Assembly: GCA_028288595.1 (NCBI GenBank)
Contig: JAQBNK010000121.1
Span: forward strand, 1 to 55,897
Reading direction: 5' to 3'
DNA: 55,897 nucleotides
Origin: Chitinophagaceae bacterium
GTDB taxonomy: Bacteria > Bacteroidota > Bacteroidia > Chitinophagales > Chitinophagaceae
The notes below the pieces were generated by a model, which worked only from the letters and a program-made list of their open reading frames with translations, was not told where the DNA came from and did no database searches. Positions within the stretch are counted from its first letter, which is position 1, and each line of letters begins with the position of its first letter. Positions 45,701-54,443 of the stretch are shown here, in pieces. Both the position numbers and the translations under genes were made by a program.

Positions 45701-47636
45701 CCATGATCACGAACTTCAGCTCATCACTATGATGCATCGCCATTGTTCTTGAACGTACTTTTTCAAGCGCTCCTTCTACCTGAGCCTCTCTTACCTGTGC
45801 CTCTGCTTTTTGCAGATCCAGAAAACGGCGGTAAGTCAATGCAAAAACACCAGCGAATCTTTTAAAGATATCAATGGCTTCGGTTGGCAGCGGATCAGTA
45901 GAAAATGCAAACAGGCCACCTTCGGGAAAATAAAATATACTGCTGGTTTGCTTTGAAGGTAATACCGCCGGCAATTCGTACATGTATTCGGCTGCGCCAT
46001 GGAGACCATGATAATAATTAACCAGGTCATCATCATGCAAATGGTAATAAAAATCAACCGCGTTATCTTTCCAGGCTGCATAAGCCTTATTTAATAAGGG
46101 ATGCATATCAACATCCAATTTCCCCTTTCCTATTATACGTGCATTATTATCATTTATACCAGCGGTCCAGATTTCCATTTGAGCGTCATCATCATTATAA
46201 ATTAATATTCCTGCACGGTTTGCAACAACACCCAGCTTTTCTAATTCTTTAAACATCATGATGGCAGTATCACTCACATCATCACTGCCGTGCATCGCCA
46301 TTGTTTTTGTACGAACCCTTTCGAGTGACGCTTCAATCTCTAAGTTGCGGTTGTGCAGTTCTGCTTCTTTCTTTTGCAGTTCTAATTCTTTTTTCTGCTC
46401 TTCTAATACTGCATTTGTCTTTTTACGCTGGCGGTTGTTTCGAAAAAGGATGACCGCAATGACAAGTAGAAAAACTATTCCGCCGCTAAACAAGTATCGC
46501 TGCAACCTGTTGTTATAATTCGTTCTCGCTGTTTCTATATCTGTCCTTCGTTGATTCTCCGCATTCAGAATGCTTTGCAATTGCTGTGTTTTTTGAGAGC
46601 TGAACATCTGTTCTCTCAGTTTCATGCCCGCTTCCTGGAAATAATAGGCGCTGTCTAAATTCCCTTTTGCTTTATATGCTTTAGACAACAGGGTATCTGC
46701 TCCGTAAACAACCTTTTGAAGCGCCAGCGATTTTGCCATTCTCAAACTGGTACGGCCATACCATAAACTTGAATCAATTTGTTTTACAGCCAGGAAAAAT
46801 GAGGCGAGTCCTTGGTAAGCACTAATCAGGCTCCTGGTATTGTTTTGTTCTTTGGCGAAAACAACCGCGTTATAAAAACTTTGTTTTGCCTGTGGTATTT
46901 TTCTTTGCGCCAGGTAGATATATCCCATGTTACTAAAAACATTGCTGAGATACTTTTTGTTACTCTGCATCATTGCATCGTAAGCCTTTTTTTCATACAA
47001 AAATGCACTGTCATATTTGGCGAGATATAAATATGTGCGCCCGATATTCATTAGCGGAAGATAACTTTCTCTATTACCCGTATTATTATACAGGCTAAGT
47101 GCAAAAATATATTGGGTAAGTGCTTTATCATATTGCTCCAGCCCGGTATAAATATGCCCCAGGTGATGGTAAGCGCTGCCAAGTACTTTCTTACGTAACG
47201 TTTCCGGCGCATATTCTTGAGGCCGGTAATTCATTTGCTTTAAATATTTTTCGGGCAGTATATATTTAGCTGCTTCTTTCTCTTCTGCAATTGCAATACC
47301 TGCCAGTGTAGTCTGCAATGCTTCAGTATAATCGCCTGTTGAATATAAGTTATAACCCACCTCATCCATAGCCATGGCCTCATCCAACCTGCTATGCATT
47401 TTCCTAGCCAATGCTAATTGCTGCTCCGCGTAATAACGGGCACTGTCTGGCTTTAGTTCAGTGTAATAGTTAAACAGCAGGTAATTAAGCACCAGCTTCG
47501 TTGTGTCGTTTTTTTCTGCTGTTATTTCATATTTCAGGCTGTCAAGTATTCTTGCATAGTAGCCCGTTTTTTTCGGCTGACCCGCAGCAGACAGTATACC
47601 ACAGGCAAATAAAAACACAAAGCAGGCTCTTATCAT
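42717..47636 (-). CDS. Giant TPR histidine kinase with five tandem ~188-aa GAF-like modules
   Basis: 1639 residues: signal peptide (FVFLFACGILSAAG), TPR sensor to about 350, TM at about 379-400, coiled coil, then five repeats each opening with a helical EASLERVRTKTMAMH-type motif (near residues 437, 624, 814, 1002 and 1189) and continuing as a GAF-like alpha/beta domain. HisKA with His near 1401 and the ATPase domain close the protein. Repeat spacing is 187-190 residues. The modules are probably cytoplasmic small-ligand or dimerisation domains placed between membrane sensor and kinase. Overlaps: 4 bases upstream, 1 downstream. Confidence 0.9.
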   Translation of the reverse strand: MIRACFVFLFACGILSAAGQPKKTGYYARILDSLKYEITAEKNDTTKLVLNYLLFNYYTELKPDSARYYAEQQLALARKMHSRLDEAMAMDEVGYNLYSTGDYTEALQTTLAGIAIAEEKEAAKYILPEKYLKQMNYRPQEYAPETLRKKVLGSAYHHLGHIYTGLEQYDKALTQYIFALSLYNNTGNRESYLPLMNIGRTYLYLAKYDSAFLYEKKAYDAMMQSNKKYLSNVFSNMGYIYLAQRKIPQAKQSFYNAVVFAKEQNNTRSLISAYQGLASFFLAVKQIDSSLWYGRTSLRMAKSLALQKVVYGADTLLSKAYKAKGNLDSAYYFQEAGMKLREQMFSSQKTQQLQSILNAENQRRTDIETARTNYNNRLQRYLFSGGIVFLLVIAVILFRNNRQRKKTNAVLEEQKKELELQKKEAELHNRNLEIEASLERVRTKTMAMHGSDDVSDTAIMMFKELEKLGVVANRAGILIYNDDDAQMEIWTAGINDNNARIIGKGKLDVDMHPLLNKAYAAWKDNAVDFYYHLHDDDLVNYYHGLHGAAEYMYELPAVLPSKQTSSIFYFPEGGLFAFSTDPLPTEAIDIFKRFAGVFALTYRRFLDLQKAEAQVREAQVEGALEKVRSRTMAMHHSDELKFVIMEVTAQLLQLGFKIDNASFNIIPGEKSRDMNLWLAVPGKEIYPSKIYVPYYSTPMMDRVYDAIDNEEDFVADILTREEKDHFFTYAYEHTDFKNSTEERKHMVMQAKGVARSTVITKHIVLGLQNYNMTPYSEEENAILKRTAQVFEQAFTRFLDLQKAEAQTREAKIEVALERVRSRAMAMQNSEELNALIGTVFTELTKLDIVLTRCLIMIYDPATNDSRWWMVNSEAPEKPMDYLVKCHEHEPYLTYLEGWKQRALKWKYILEGDVKNKWDDFLFSETELSLLPGFVIAGMKQPERVYLHASFNNFGNLTLATTEPLSDEQFEILLRFAKVFDLTYTRFNDLKQAEQQAREATIEAALEKVRGKAMAMHNSNDLSVTASMIFTELRKLGITPIRCGVGIVDKENVSSSQLYSAVSSDDGDGLALMGAILLKEHTVLENIYRAWLNNEDYFPELSGEVLTSYYRVLSTGLSLPSGLDIDEEKTQYGHFISCSVGCLYAWSETRYNDTEIKIIRRFASIVDLTFRRYIELQQSEANAKNAIRQASLDRVRADIASMRTTSDLEKITPLIWNELNILGIPFIRCGVFIMDEELKTIHTFLSTPEGKAIAVFDIPFDTPGNIANVLDNWQHKKIYTDHWDQAAFTSFANALVKAGALTSSEQYLSTLPRDGFYLHFVPFQQGMLYVGNTLPLDEDEINLLQSVAGAFSTAYARYEDFNKLEIAKQQVDNTIKDLRSAQQQLVQAEKMASLGELTAGIAHEIQNPLNFVNNFSEVSAELADEMQKELAAGNKEEAIVLAEDIKQNLTKIVHHGKRADSIVKGMLQHSRSSTGQKELTDINALADEYLRLSYHGLRAKDKSFNAEMKTNWDESLPKLNLVSQDVGRVILNLFTNAFYAVNEKAKKAGSGYTPLVSVSTKRAGDKIEVSIKDNGTGIPEKVLNKIYQPFFTTKPTGEGTGLGLSLSYDIITKGHDGEIKVETKEGEGSEFIIQIPFQPS

Positions 47637-49939
47637 TGCTCAGCAGTTTTTAAAGGAAGTGTTATAATAAATTCCGCCCCTTCACCTTCCTTAGTCTCTA
47701 CTTTCAATTCGCCCCCATGTCCTTTTGTAATAATATCGTAACTCAGAGACAAGCCTAGCCCCGTTCCTTCACCTGTAGGCTTTGTTGTGAAGAATGGCTG
47801 GTAAATCTTATCAATCACTTTTTGGGGAATGCCCATGCCGTTATCTTTCACCCTTATCTCAATTCTATCTGCCAGCTTTTTTGTAGTTACTGAAACTGTT
47901 GGCTCGTATCCGTCACCAATATATTTTTTCTTTTCACTCACAGAATAAAAAGCATTCGTAAAAAGGTTCAGTAAAACCCTTCCCACTTCCTGCTGAAGAA
48001 TATTTATTTTTTGAATTGAAGGATCAAAATGCGTTTCCATAGTTGCATTGAAAGATTTATCCTTTGCTCTCAACCCATGATAACTCAGTCTCAGGTATTC
48101 ATCTGCCAGTGCATTTATATCAGTTAATTCTTTTTGCCCGGTGCTGCTGCGTGAATGTTGCAGCATGCCTTTTACAATCGCATCTGCACGTTTGCCATGA
48201 AAATTTATTTTTTGCTGGTTCTGAACAAGATCATTTGTGATTGATATTATATTGTTTTTACCGGCTTCGGGAATGGAAGATTTATTTATCTCTGATTTTA
48301 ATTCATCTGCCAGTTCTACACTTACTTCAGAAAAATTATTTACAAAATTTAAGGGGTTCTGTATTTCATGCGCAATGCCCGCCGTCAATTCGCCCAGCGA
48401 GGCCATCTTTTCAGATTGAACGAGCTGTGTCTGTGTTGACCTTAGTTTTCTCAGTATCCTTTTATTAAGATGCAACTGACGATATATGAAAACAAGCAGC
48501 GCAAGGATGAATAAAAAAACAATTGCCGCGATCCAGATAATTTTATTCCGCTGGCTGATCTTATAATCCTGAACGGCTCTTTCCTGTTTTAGATCATTAA
48601 TACTGGCGTTCTGCAAATATTCTTTTTGCTCATTTTCATATTGTGCAATATGATGTACCCCTGTTACATCACTCAGGCTATCACTTAAATTTAGATATTG
48701 GTTTGCATAAGTATATGCGAGGCCAGGATTATTGTTTGTTCCAAAAAACCTGATCAGCTCTTTTAAATACTTCAGCTGCAGTTCATTTACTTTTCCATCT
48801 ATCGCTTTTTGATAAGCGGTTAATAAACTTTCACGGGCTGCTTTCTCATTATGTAAAAGATGGTTATAGCGATAAAGAGCAAAATCACTTTCAAGATACC
48901 CGCCTGTTGATGCGATCTGCAAATGCAATGAATCTTCAATCTTTTTTGTATCTGCCAGGTAGGGATAAGCTTTTTGCAGAAGTCCCATCTCCATATAAAT
49001 AAATGCCTTCTGCAAAAGAGCAATGGCATAACCCTGTATCTCTTCACCTCTGTTTGCAAATTTCACAGCCTCATCAGCGTACTGCAAAGCTTCCGTATAC
49101 TTCTTATTCTTTATTGAAAGATCAGTAATCGCCTTTAAGCAAAAAGAATAATTACCGCTGTCTTTTAAAATTTTATGTAACGGCAGCGCTTTTTTTAAAT
49201 AGTAGATCGCCTTCTCATCATTACCCCACCGTGCATAATAAGTACCTATCACTCCAATTTCATTATTATAATATCGCGGATAAAATTTTTGATAGAGTTC
49301 AGCAGCTTTAAGGTAGTTACTGATGGCAAGATTGTAATCGGCTTTAAAAACATAATAGCCGCCTAACCCGTGGTAACAAGGAGCTACATTTTCGACCGGG
49401 CCACTTACTAAATAATAAGCTAGTTTTTCTTTATAAAATTCATATCGTTCTTCTTGCTTGTTTAACTGATTGTACAGTATTCTTATCACGGTAAGTATCG
49501 AGCTTATCTTTCTATGCTCCTTATCAAAAAGACTGATAGCATTCTTTAATTTTTCTAATGCGGCCTTATGATCCCCTGCCTTCCATGTATTATACCCATC
49601 AAGCAAGGCTTTATAGGGTGCATTATTAATAACATGAGCGTCTTTATTTAACTCAACCAATTCATTTAAATAAGCGATGGTACGGTCAGAAGGTCTTATT
49701 GCAGGCTCGGGAGCTAATTCTACTAAAAGCGCTAATAATTTTATTTTGTCGGCTTCTTTCTTTTTGGGGAGTTCAAGCATTAATGAATCGTAATCACAAC
49801 TGAAACAGCTTTCCTGGCTAAAACAATTTGAAGAAATAGCATTCAGGATTAGAACGAACATTAAACGCAGTAAGAACTTATATACATATTTGATTTGTAT
49901 TAAAGTAATATGCCTGGCAGAGCCTGCAGCAAGTATCAT
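47633..49939 (-). CDS. TPR histidine kinase 1 of the array
   Basis: 768 residues as annotated. The first 26 residues look non-natural before a good signal peptide (MFVLILNAISSNCFSQ), so the true start is probably the ATG at 49861. TPR sensor to about 440, TM at about 465-485, HisKA with His near 523, ATPase domain with NLFTNAFYSVSEKKK and PTGEGTGLGLSLSYD. It has an insertion in the HisKA-ATPase linker region (INKSSIPEAGKNNIISITNDLVQNQQKI) absent from the other three. First gene of the array; 246 bases separate it from the dipeptidase gene. Confidence 0.9.
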   Translation of the reverse strand: MILAAGSARHITLIQIKYVYKFLLRLMFVLILNAISSNCFSQESCFSCDYDSLMLELPKKKEADKIKLLALLVELAPEPAIRPSDRTIAYLNELVELNKDAHVINNAPYKALLDGYNTWKAGDHKAALEKLKNAISLFDKEHRKISSILTVIRILYNQLNKQEERYEFYKEKLAYYLVSGPVENVAPCYHGLGGYYVFKADYNLAISNYLKAAELYQKFYPRYYNNEIGVIGTYYARWGNDEKAIYYLKKALPLHKILKDSGNYSFCLKAITDLSIKNKKYTEALQYADEAVKFANRGEEIQGYAIALLQKAFIYMEMGLLQKAYPYLADTKKIEDSLHLQIASTGGYLESDFALYRYNHLLHNEKAARESLLTAYQKAIDGKVNELQLKYLKELIRFFGTNNNPGLAYTYANQYLNLSDSLSDVTGVHHIAQYENEQKEYLQNASINDLKQERAVQDYKISQRNKIIWIAAIVFLFILALLVFIYRQLHLNKRILRKLRSTQTQLVQSEKMASLGELTAGIAHEIQNPLNFVNNFSEVSVELADELKSEINKSSIPEAGKNNIISITNDLVQNQQKINFHGKRADAIVKGMLQHSRSSTGQKELTDINALADEYLRLSYHGLRAKDKSFNATMETHFDPSIQKINILQQEVGRVLLNLFTNAFYSVSEKKKYIGDGYEPTVSVTTKKLADRIEIRVKDNGMGIPQKVIDKIYQPFFTTKPTGEGTGLGLSLSYDIITKGHGGELKVETKEGEGAEFIITLPLKTAEQ

Positions 49940-50185
49940 CAGATAAGTTGGGTTTAGGGGTTAATTTTGGAGTGATCAGGAGCGGGGGTAACCACGGTTT
50001 ATCTTTCTGAACTGATAAAATGCAGCGGAAGGAAACAGTTGGGGAATTGCTTTTCTCATTGGGCTGGTTTTGTATCCAAAAGATAATCAAAACTTCCGAT
50101 TAAAAAACCTTCTTATAGCTCCATCCATTTGGGTAAAAAGGCCTAAAACCGCGGACACTTCAATTAGATGATATTCACATTCACT

Positions 50186-51256
50186 CTATCTCCACGCATT
50201 TCTTAAAAACCGCAGCCAGTTTCCATGCATGATATTCCCGATGTCTTCTGTGGAATAACCACGCCGCTGAAATAGCTCGGGCAGCTGCCGCAGATCAGCT
50301 ATCGTTTCCAGGTCGTACGGGCACTGTTCTGTACCGAAGGCTCCATCAAGATCCGAACCGACACCAATATGTAATGCATTTCCGGAGAGCTGGCAAATAT
50401 GATCGAAGTGATCGATGATCACTTCCAAATTGCAATTCTTTGTTTTCGGATCTGATTCACCTCGTATCCAACCGGGCACCATCATCCATGCATCAAGTGC
50501 ACCGCCAATTACAGCACCACGGCTGATCAATTCTTTTATTTGATCATCAGTGAACTGCCTGTTATGATTTACCAATGCTCTTACATTATTATGACTCGCC
50601 CATACATGACCATTAAAATGGTCCATCGCTTCCCAAAAACAATCATCACATAAATGTGTTACGTCTAAAATAATATTGAGTCGCTCCATTTCTTTCAATA
50701 ATTCCTTTCCTGCATTTCCCAAAGAACCGATTGCATCGGTTCCTTGTGCATAACGCCCGGGACCATAATGAGCAGGACCCACTGCACGCAATCCGTATGT
50801 GTATGCTTTCTCCAGGTACTCAATAGTGATCAGCGAATCTGCTCCTTCTAAACTTAAAATATACCCAATAGTTTTTTCTGTGTTTGATATTTCAGAATTC
50901 CAGAGTACAAGATGATCTTCTAATGTTTGCAGGTTATTTATTTGAACCATCTCTCCTGCTTCTTCCATTGCTTTATACCAGGCTAACTGTCCTTGTGTTT
51001 GCGCCCAAGCCTGCTCAGGCGAATGCCATCCGGGTAATGGATTTCCAGGGGCAACATATCTTGCGATCTGCGTCGCTACGACCAGGCCAATATTTCCTTT
51101 GCGTAATTCAGGAAGCGAAACTGTTGCATTGCCACGATCGGGTTTGTCTTGCAATCCTTTTTCACGCAGATTATTTTCACTAACCGCTTTACACAAATCA
51201 CGGTTCCATTCAAGGGCGTTCATTGCAAGGTCGAGATGAGCATCTATTGTAAACAT
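50186..51256 (-). CDS. Membrane dipeptidase family (peptidase M19)
   Basis: 356 residues. M19 zinc-site signatures: IDAHLDLAMNALEW (HxD), LRAVGPAHYGPGRYAQG, LDVTHLCDDCFWEAMD, VWASHNNVRAL and HIGVGSDLDGAFG. Members hydrolyse dipeptides, often with a D-residue at the C-terminus. Neither a signal peptide nor a TM is visible, so it acts in the cytoplasm. Last gene of the D-amino-acid operon, 5 bases after the D-threonine aldolase-like gene, which could use the released D-amino acid. Confidence 0.9.
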   Translation of the reverse strand: MFTIDAHLDLAMNALEWNRDLCKAVSENNLREKGLQDKPDRGNATVSLPELRKGNIGLVVATQIARYVAPGNPLPGWHSPEQAWAQTQGQLAWYKAMEEAGEMVQINNLQTLEDHLVLWNSEISNTEKTIGYILSLEGADSLITIEYLEKAYTYGLRAVGPAHYGPGRYAQGTDAIGSLGNAGKELLKEMERLNIILDVTHLCDDCFWEAMDHFNGHVWASHNNVRALVNHNRQFTDDQIKELISRGAVIGGALDAWMMVPGWIRGESDPKTKNCNLEVIIDHFDHICQLSGNALHIGVGSDLDGAFGTEQCPYDLETIADLRQLPELFQRRGYSTEDIGNIMHGNWLRFLRNAWR

Positions 51257-51261
51257 ACAGA

Positions 51262-52386
51262 TCAGGCATTAATTTTTCTATCCCTTGCAATCGTTTTCCA
51301 TTCACCAGATATCTTTCCATCTTCAACGATCAAAGCTCTTTCATATAAAGCACAGGTTGGACAGATATGAAAAGGCATTCCATATAATACATCTCCCACC
51401 TGGTATGGATACGTTTTGCCTGTTTGCAATTTTAAATGTTCTTCACTTTGACCAACAGGGACAAGTTCAGGTGCATTTAAAAAACGCACACGATTAATCA
51501 AATCATTTTCTGACGCAACGGATTTGTGACCGAGGTCTGAACAGATAATAAATTCGGACGGGCGTGATATAATTCTCGAGATGATTAATGCAGCAGGAAG
51601 AAATGGCTGCTCTGCTAAATTTTGCTGGTAACCTGCATCCCAGTATATAAAAGTTCCGGGACTGCATTCTATTTTTTTTCTTTTGGCATGAACCGGAAAT
51701 GTAGGAGAACCACCAGCAACGATAACAGGAGTAAAACCTTTTGCAATAATTTCCTGCTCAAGTTGTTCTATTGCTTTAAAAGCCTCGTTACATTTTTGAG
51801 TTCTGATCTGAAAATCAGGATCCGTAATATGGCCATCGTATACATGCAGGCCCACAGGAAATATTCCTTCTGTTTGTGAACAGTCGATATAAAGATCAAT
51901 CACTTTATCAACTGCGATTCCGGTTCTGTTCATTCCTACATTAACATCAACATAAACAGGAATCGTAATTCCGGCGTTCACTGCAGCTTGTGCTATATGG
52001 TGAGCAGCAGATTCATCGTCAACAAGACATGAAAATTTTGTTGAGGGATAATTTTCTATTAAAGAGATCAATCGTTTTATTTTTGGGCCCACCGGCTGGT
52101 ACGCCAGTAATACATCCAACGCATTACACTCCGCAAGCATGTCTGCTTCTGCGATAGTAGCGCATTTAAATTTTTGAATACCTGCTTCCATTAATAATAA
52201 AGCAGCCTCTCTTGATTTATGCGTTTTAACATGAGGCCGTAGTCTTTGAATATCATCTACCATTCCTTTGAGTAATTCTATGTTTCTTTTCACCCGGCTC
52301 AGGTAAATCACCAATGCAGGAGAATCTGCTTCATCAATATTACTTACCACGTACCACGCATCTTCATTATTCTCTTTCATACACAA
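51262..52386 (-). CDS. D-threonine aldolase / D-serine dehydratase-like PLP enzyme
   Basis: 374 residues, alanine racemase-type barrel. PLP lysine in LRPHVKTHKS; CSDLGHKSVASE and a metal-binding His/Cys pair in MPFHICPTCALYE near the C-terminus, as in zinc- or manganese-dependent D-TA/DSD1 enzymes. It should split D-threonine to glycine and acetaldehyde or deaminate D-serine. Position between RidA and the dipeptidase supports D-amino-acid catabolism. Either enzyme activity is possible. Confidence 0.88.
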   Translation of the reverse strand: MCMKENNEDAWYVVSNIDEADSPALVIYLSRVKRNIELLKGMVDDIQRLRPHVKTHKSREAALLLMEAGIQKFKCATIAEADMLAECNALDVLLAYQPVGPKIKRLISLIENYPSTKFSCLVDDESAAHHIAQAAVNAGITIPVYVDVNVGMNRTGIAVDKVIDLYIDCSQTEGIFPVGLHVYDGHITDPDFQIRTQKCNEAFKAIEQLEQEIIAKGFTPVIVAGGSPTFPVHAKRKKIECSPGTFIYWDAGYQQNLAEQPFLPAALIISRIISRPSEFIICSDLGHKSVASENDLINRVRFLNAPELVPVGQSEEHLKLQTGKTYPYQVGDVLYGMPFHICPTCALYERALIVEDGKISGEWKTIARDRKINA

Positions 52387-52391
52387 GTCAT

Positions 52392-52877
52392 TTAATAAAG
52401 TTCGAACATAGCCTCAATTTCAACAGGAATATTATCGGGCAGTGAACTAAATCCTACTGCGCTTCTTACACCGATTCCATCTTCACCCCAAATCTTAGCA
52501 AACAATTCACTGCAGCCATTAATTACATAAGGATGTTTTTCAAATTCAGGAACACAATTCACCATTCCTAAAACTTTGATCACTCTTTTTATTTTATCAA
52601 GACTGCCAATATTTTTTCTAATTGTAGCAAGAATGGCGAGACCCACTTGCTGTGCCGCTGCCTTCCCTTGTTCCTGTGTTAACTCTCTGCCTATTTTTCC
52701 AATGATGAGGCTGCCATCGTTCAAAACAGTACCATGCCCTGAGACGTATAAAAAATCATCTACGATCAGGCACGGTTTATAAACACCAAGGGGTGCCGGT
52801 GCAGGTGGCAGTTTTAGGCCCGATTGTAAAAATCGCTGTTCCGGAGTTTGTTCTTCCATGGTTATTAGTTTATACAA
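52392..52877 (-). CDS. RidA-family imine deaminase
   Basis: 161 residues, YjgF/RidA fold: YVSGHGTVLNDGSLIIGKIGRELTQEQGK, MVNCVPEFEKHPYVINGCSELF and VRSAVGFSSLPDNIPVEIEAMFELY. Such proteins hydrolyse reactive 2-aminoacrylate imines made by serine/threonine dehydratases. Its place next to the PLP enzyme supports a dehydratase chemistry for that partner. The start may lie 5 or 6 codons in (MEEQTPEQRF); the annotated ATG overlaps the permease end by 8 bases. Confidence 0.9.
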   Translation of the reverse strand: MYKLITMEEQTPEQRFLQSGLKLPPAPAPLGVYKPCLIVDDFLYVSGHGTVLNDGSLIIGKIGRELTQEQGKAAAQQVGLAILATIRKNIGSLDKIKRVIKVLGMVNCVPEFEKHPYVINGCSELFAKIWGEDGIGVRSAVGFSSLPDNIPVEIEAMFELY

Positions 52878-54183
52878 AAAGGTTTAAGAGCATCACGCCG
52901 ATCAATCCTACTATAGAAACAATAGTTTCCATCAGCGACCATGAGCGAAGTGTTTGTTTTATACTCAAATTAAAATACTCTTTAAACATCCAGAAACCGG
53001 AATCATTTACATGAGAGAACATTAAACTTCCGGCACCCACTGATAAAACCATCAAGCTCGGGTTTACAGAAGCCTGTGACATGAGCGGGAGAATAATACC
53101 TGCAGTAGTCAGCCCTGCAATTGTTGCGGACCCTATGCAGACCCTTATCACTGCAGCAATGAGCCAGCCAAGTAATAAAGGATGAAGCGGTAAAGAACCT
53201 AGTTGAGTAGATATTGCAGCGCTTACACCACTATCGGCAAAAACCTGTTTTAAGGCGCCGGCGCCAGCGATAATGAGTACTATCATGCTAACATCTTTTA
53301 CAGCATCTCCATAAATATTCATGATGGCCTTCATTGGGCGTTTCATCAGGATGCCTAATGAGTAAGTAGCTACAAGCAAAGATATCAGCATCACTATTGA
53401 GGGATCGCCTGCGAAAATGATAAAAGACCTGAATCCTGTAGTTGATGTATAAGCAAATTGAAGAATAGTCGCTGCAATTAACAACAGCACAGGTAACAAT
53501 GAAGTAAGAAAACTATTAGCTGTGCCGGGCAAAGCATTTGCCTCGATTTTTGCGGGTTGAAAAATTTTAAGTGGTTCGACCCGCATATTTTTTAGTGTAT
53601 TTGCAAATAGCGGACCTGCGATAATAATAGCAGGAATGGCGATGATTAATCCGTATAATAATGTGAGTCCCATGTTAGCCTTTAATGTTAAGACCAATGC
53701 TGTGGGTGATGGGTGAGGCGGCAAAAAACCATGTGTTACAGACAGGGCCGCCAGCATAGGTAACCCGGTATAAACAGCAGGCAGTTTATACCTGTATACA
53801 ATTGAAAAAATCAATGGGATCATCAATACAAACCCGACATTATAAAATAAAGGGATACCTACAATAAAACCGGTAACCATAAGTGCCCACTTTACATATT
53901 TTTCCCCGAAGATGCGCATGAGTACATCGGCAATCTTTTGCGCCGCACCGCTTTCTGCAACCAGCTTACCTAACATGGCGCCAAGTATAATTACAATTAC
54001 AAGCGAACCGAGTGTATCACCGATTCCATGTTGTATAGAAGCAGTCACTTTTTCTAATGGAATACCTAACAAGAGTCCGGAAATAATAGATACAATCAGG
54101 AAGGATAAAAACGCATTCAGTTTTACCCATGTAATTAAAACTACAAGCAGCAGAATACAAAAGAACACAATCAAAGCCACCAT
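52870..54183 (-). CDS. GntP-family permease (DsdX-like D-serine/gluconate symporter)
   Basis: 437 residues, about 12-14 TM helices. GntP features: GDTLGSLVIVIILGAMLGKLV near the N-terminus, a GFLPPHPSPTALVLT segment and SHVNDSGFWMFKEYFNLS near the C-terminus. The family includes gluconate permeases and the D-serine transporter DsdX. The downstream RidA, D-threonine aldolase-like and dipeptidase genes point to a D-amino-acid substrate rather than gluconate, since no gluconate kinase is here. Confidence 0.88.
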   Translation of the reverse strand: MVALIVFFCILLLVVLITWVKLNAFLSFLIVSIISGLLLGIPLEKVTASIQHGIGDTLGSLVIVIILGAMLGKLVAESGAAQKIADVLMRIFGEKYVKWALMVTGFIVGIPLFYNVGFVLMIPLIFSIVYRYKLPAVYTGLPMLAALSVTHGFLPPHPSPTALVLTLKANMGLTLLYGLIIAIPAIIIAGPLFANTLKNMRVEPLKIFQPAKIEANALPGTANSFLTSLLPVLLLIAATILQFAYTSTTGFRSFIIFAGDPSIVMLISLLVATYSLGILMKRPMKAIMNIYGDAVKDVSMIVLIIAGAGALKQVFADSGVSAAISTQLGSLPLHPLLLGWLIAAVIRVCIGSATIAGLTTAGIILPLMSQASVNPSLMVLSVGAGSLMFSHVNDSGFWMFKEYFNLSIKQTLRSWSLMETIVSIVGLIGVMLLNLFV

Positions 54184-54443
54184 TGGGAAACTGGTTTGCG
54201 TAAAAATTTATCAATATAGTGAAAGAAGTAAAGAATGCATACTCGAATAACTGAATGTTCTTTTGTAAGCCTGAGGTTTATTTGAAAGCTTTAAAAAAGA
54301 CTGCAGGTTTTACGCAGGGATTCAAATCTCTGATCCCGACGGGTTTTATTACCCATTTTAGCTACCTGTATTCTGCCTTGTCGCTTTTTTGGAGGTGAAT
54401 ACATACAACATGTATAAGCCCTGAACGAAATAGTTCAATAGAT

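Noticed and set aside
42717-49939. Repeated sequences as a possible CRISPR or tandem DNA repeat
   Set aside because: The repeats are protein-coding modules of ~188 codons and kinase cores, not short direct repeats with spacers.
49878-50090. 70-codon minus-strand frame upstream of the kinase array
   Set aside because: Low-complexity, no domain, overlaps the start of the TPR kinase; more likely leader DNA.
54310-54352. T-arm-like GGATTCAAATCTCTGATCCC string, possible tRNA remnant or att site
   Set aside because: The stem pairs poorly and no acceptor, D or anticodon arms fit upstream; no integrase in the window.
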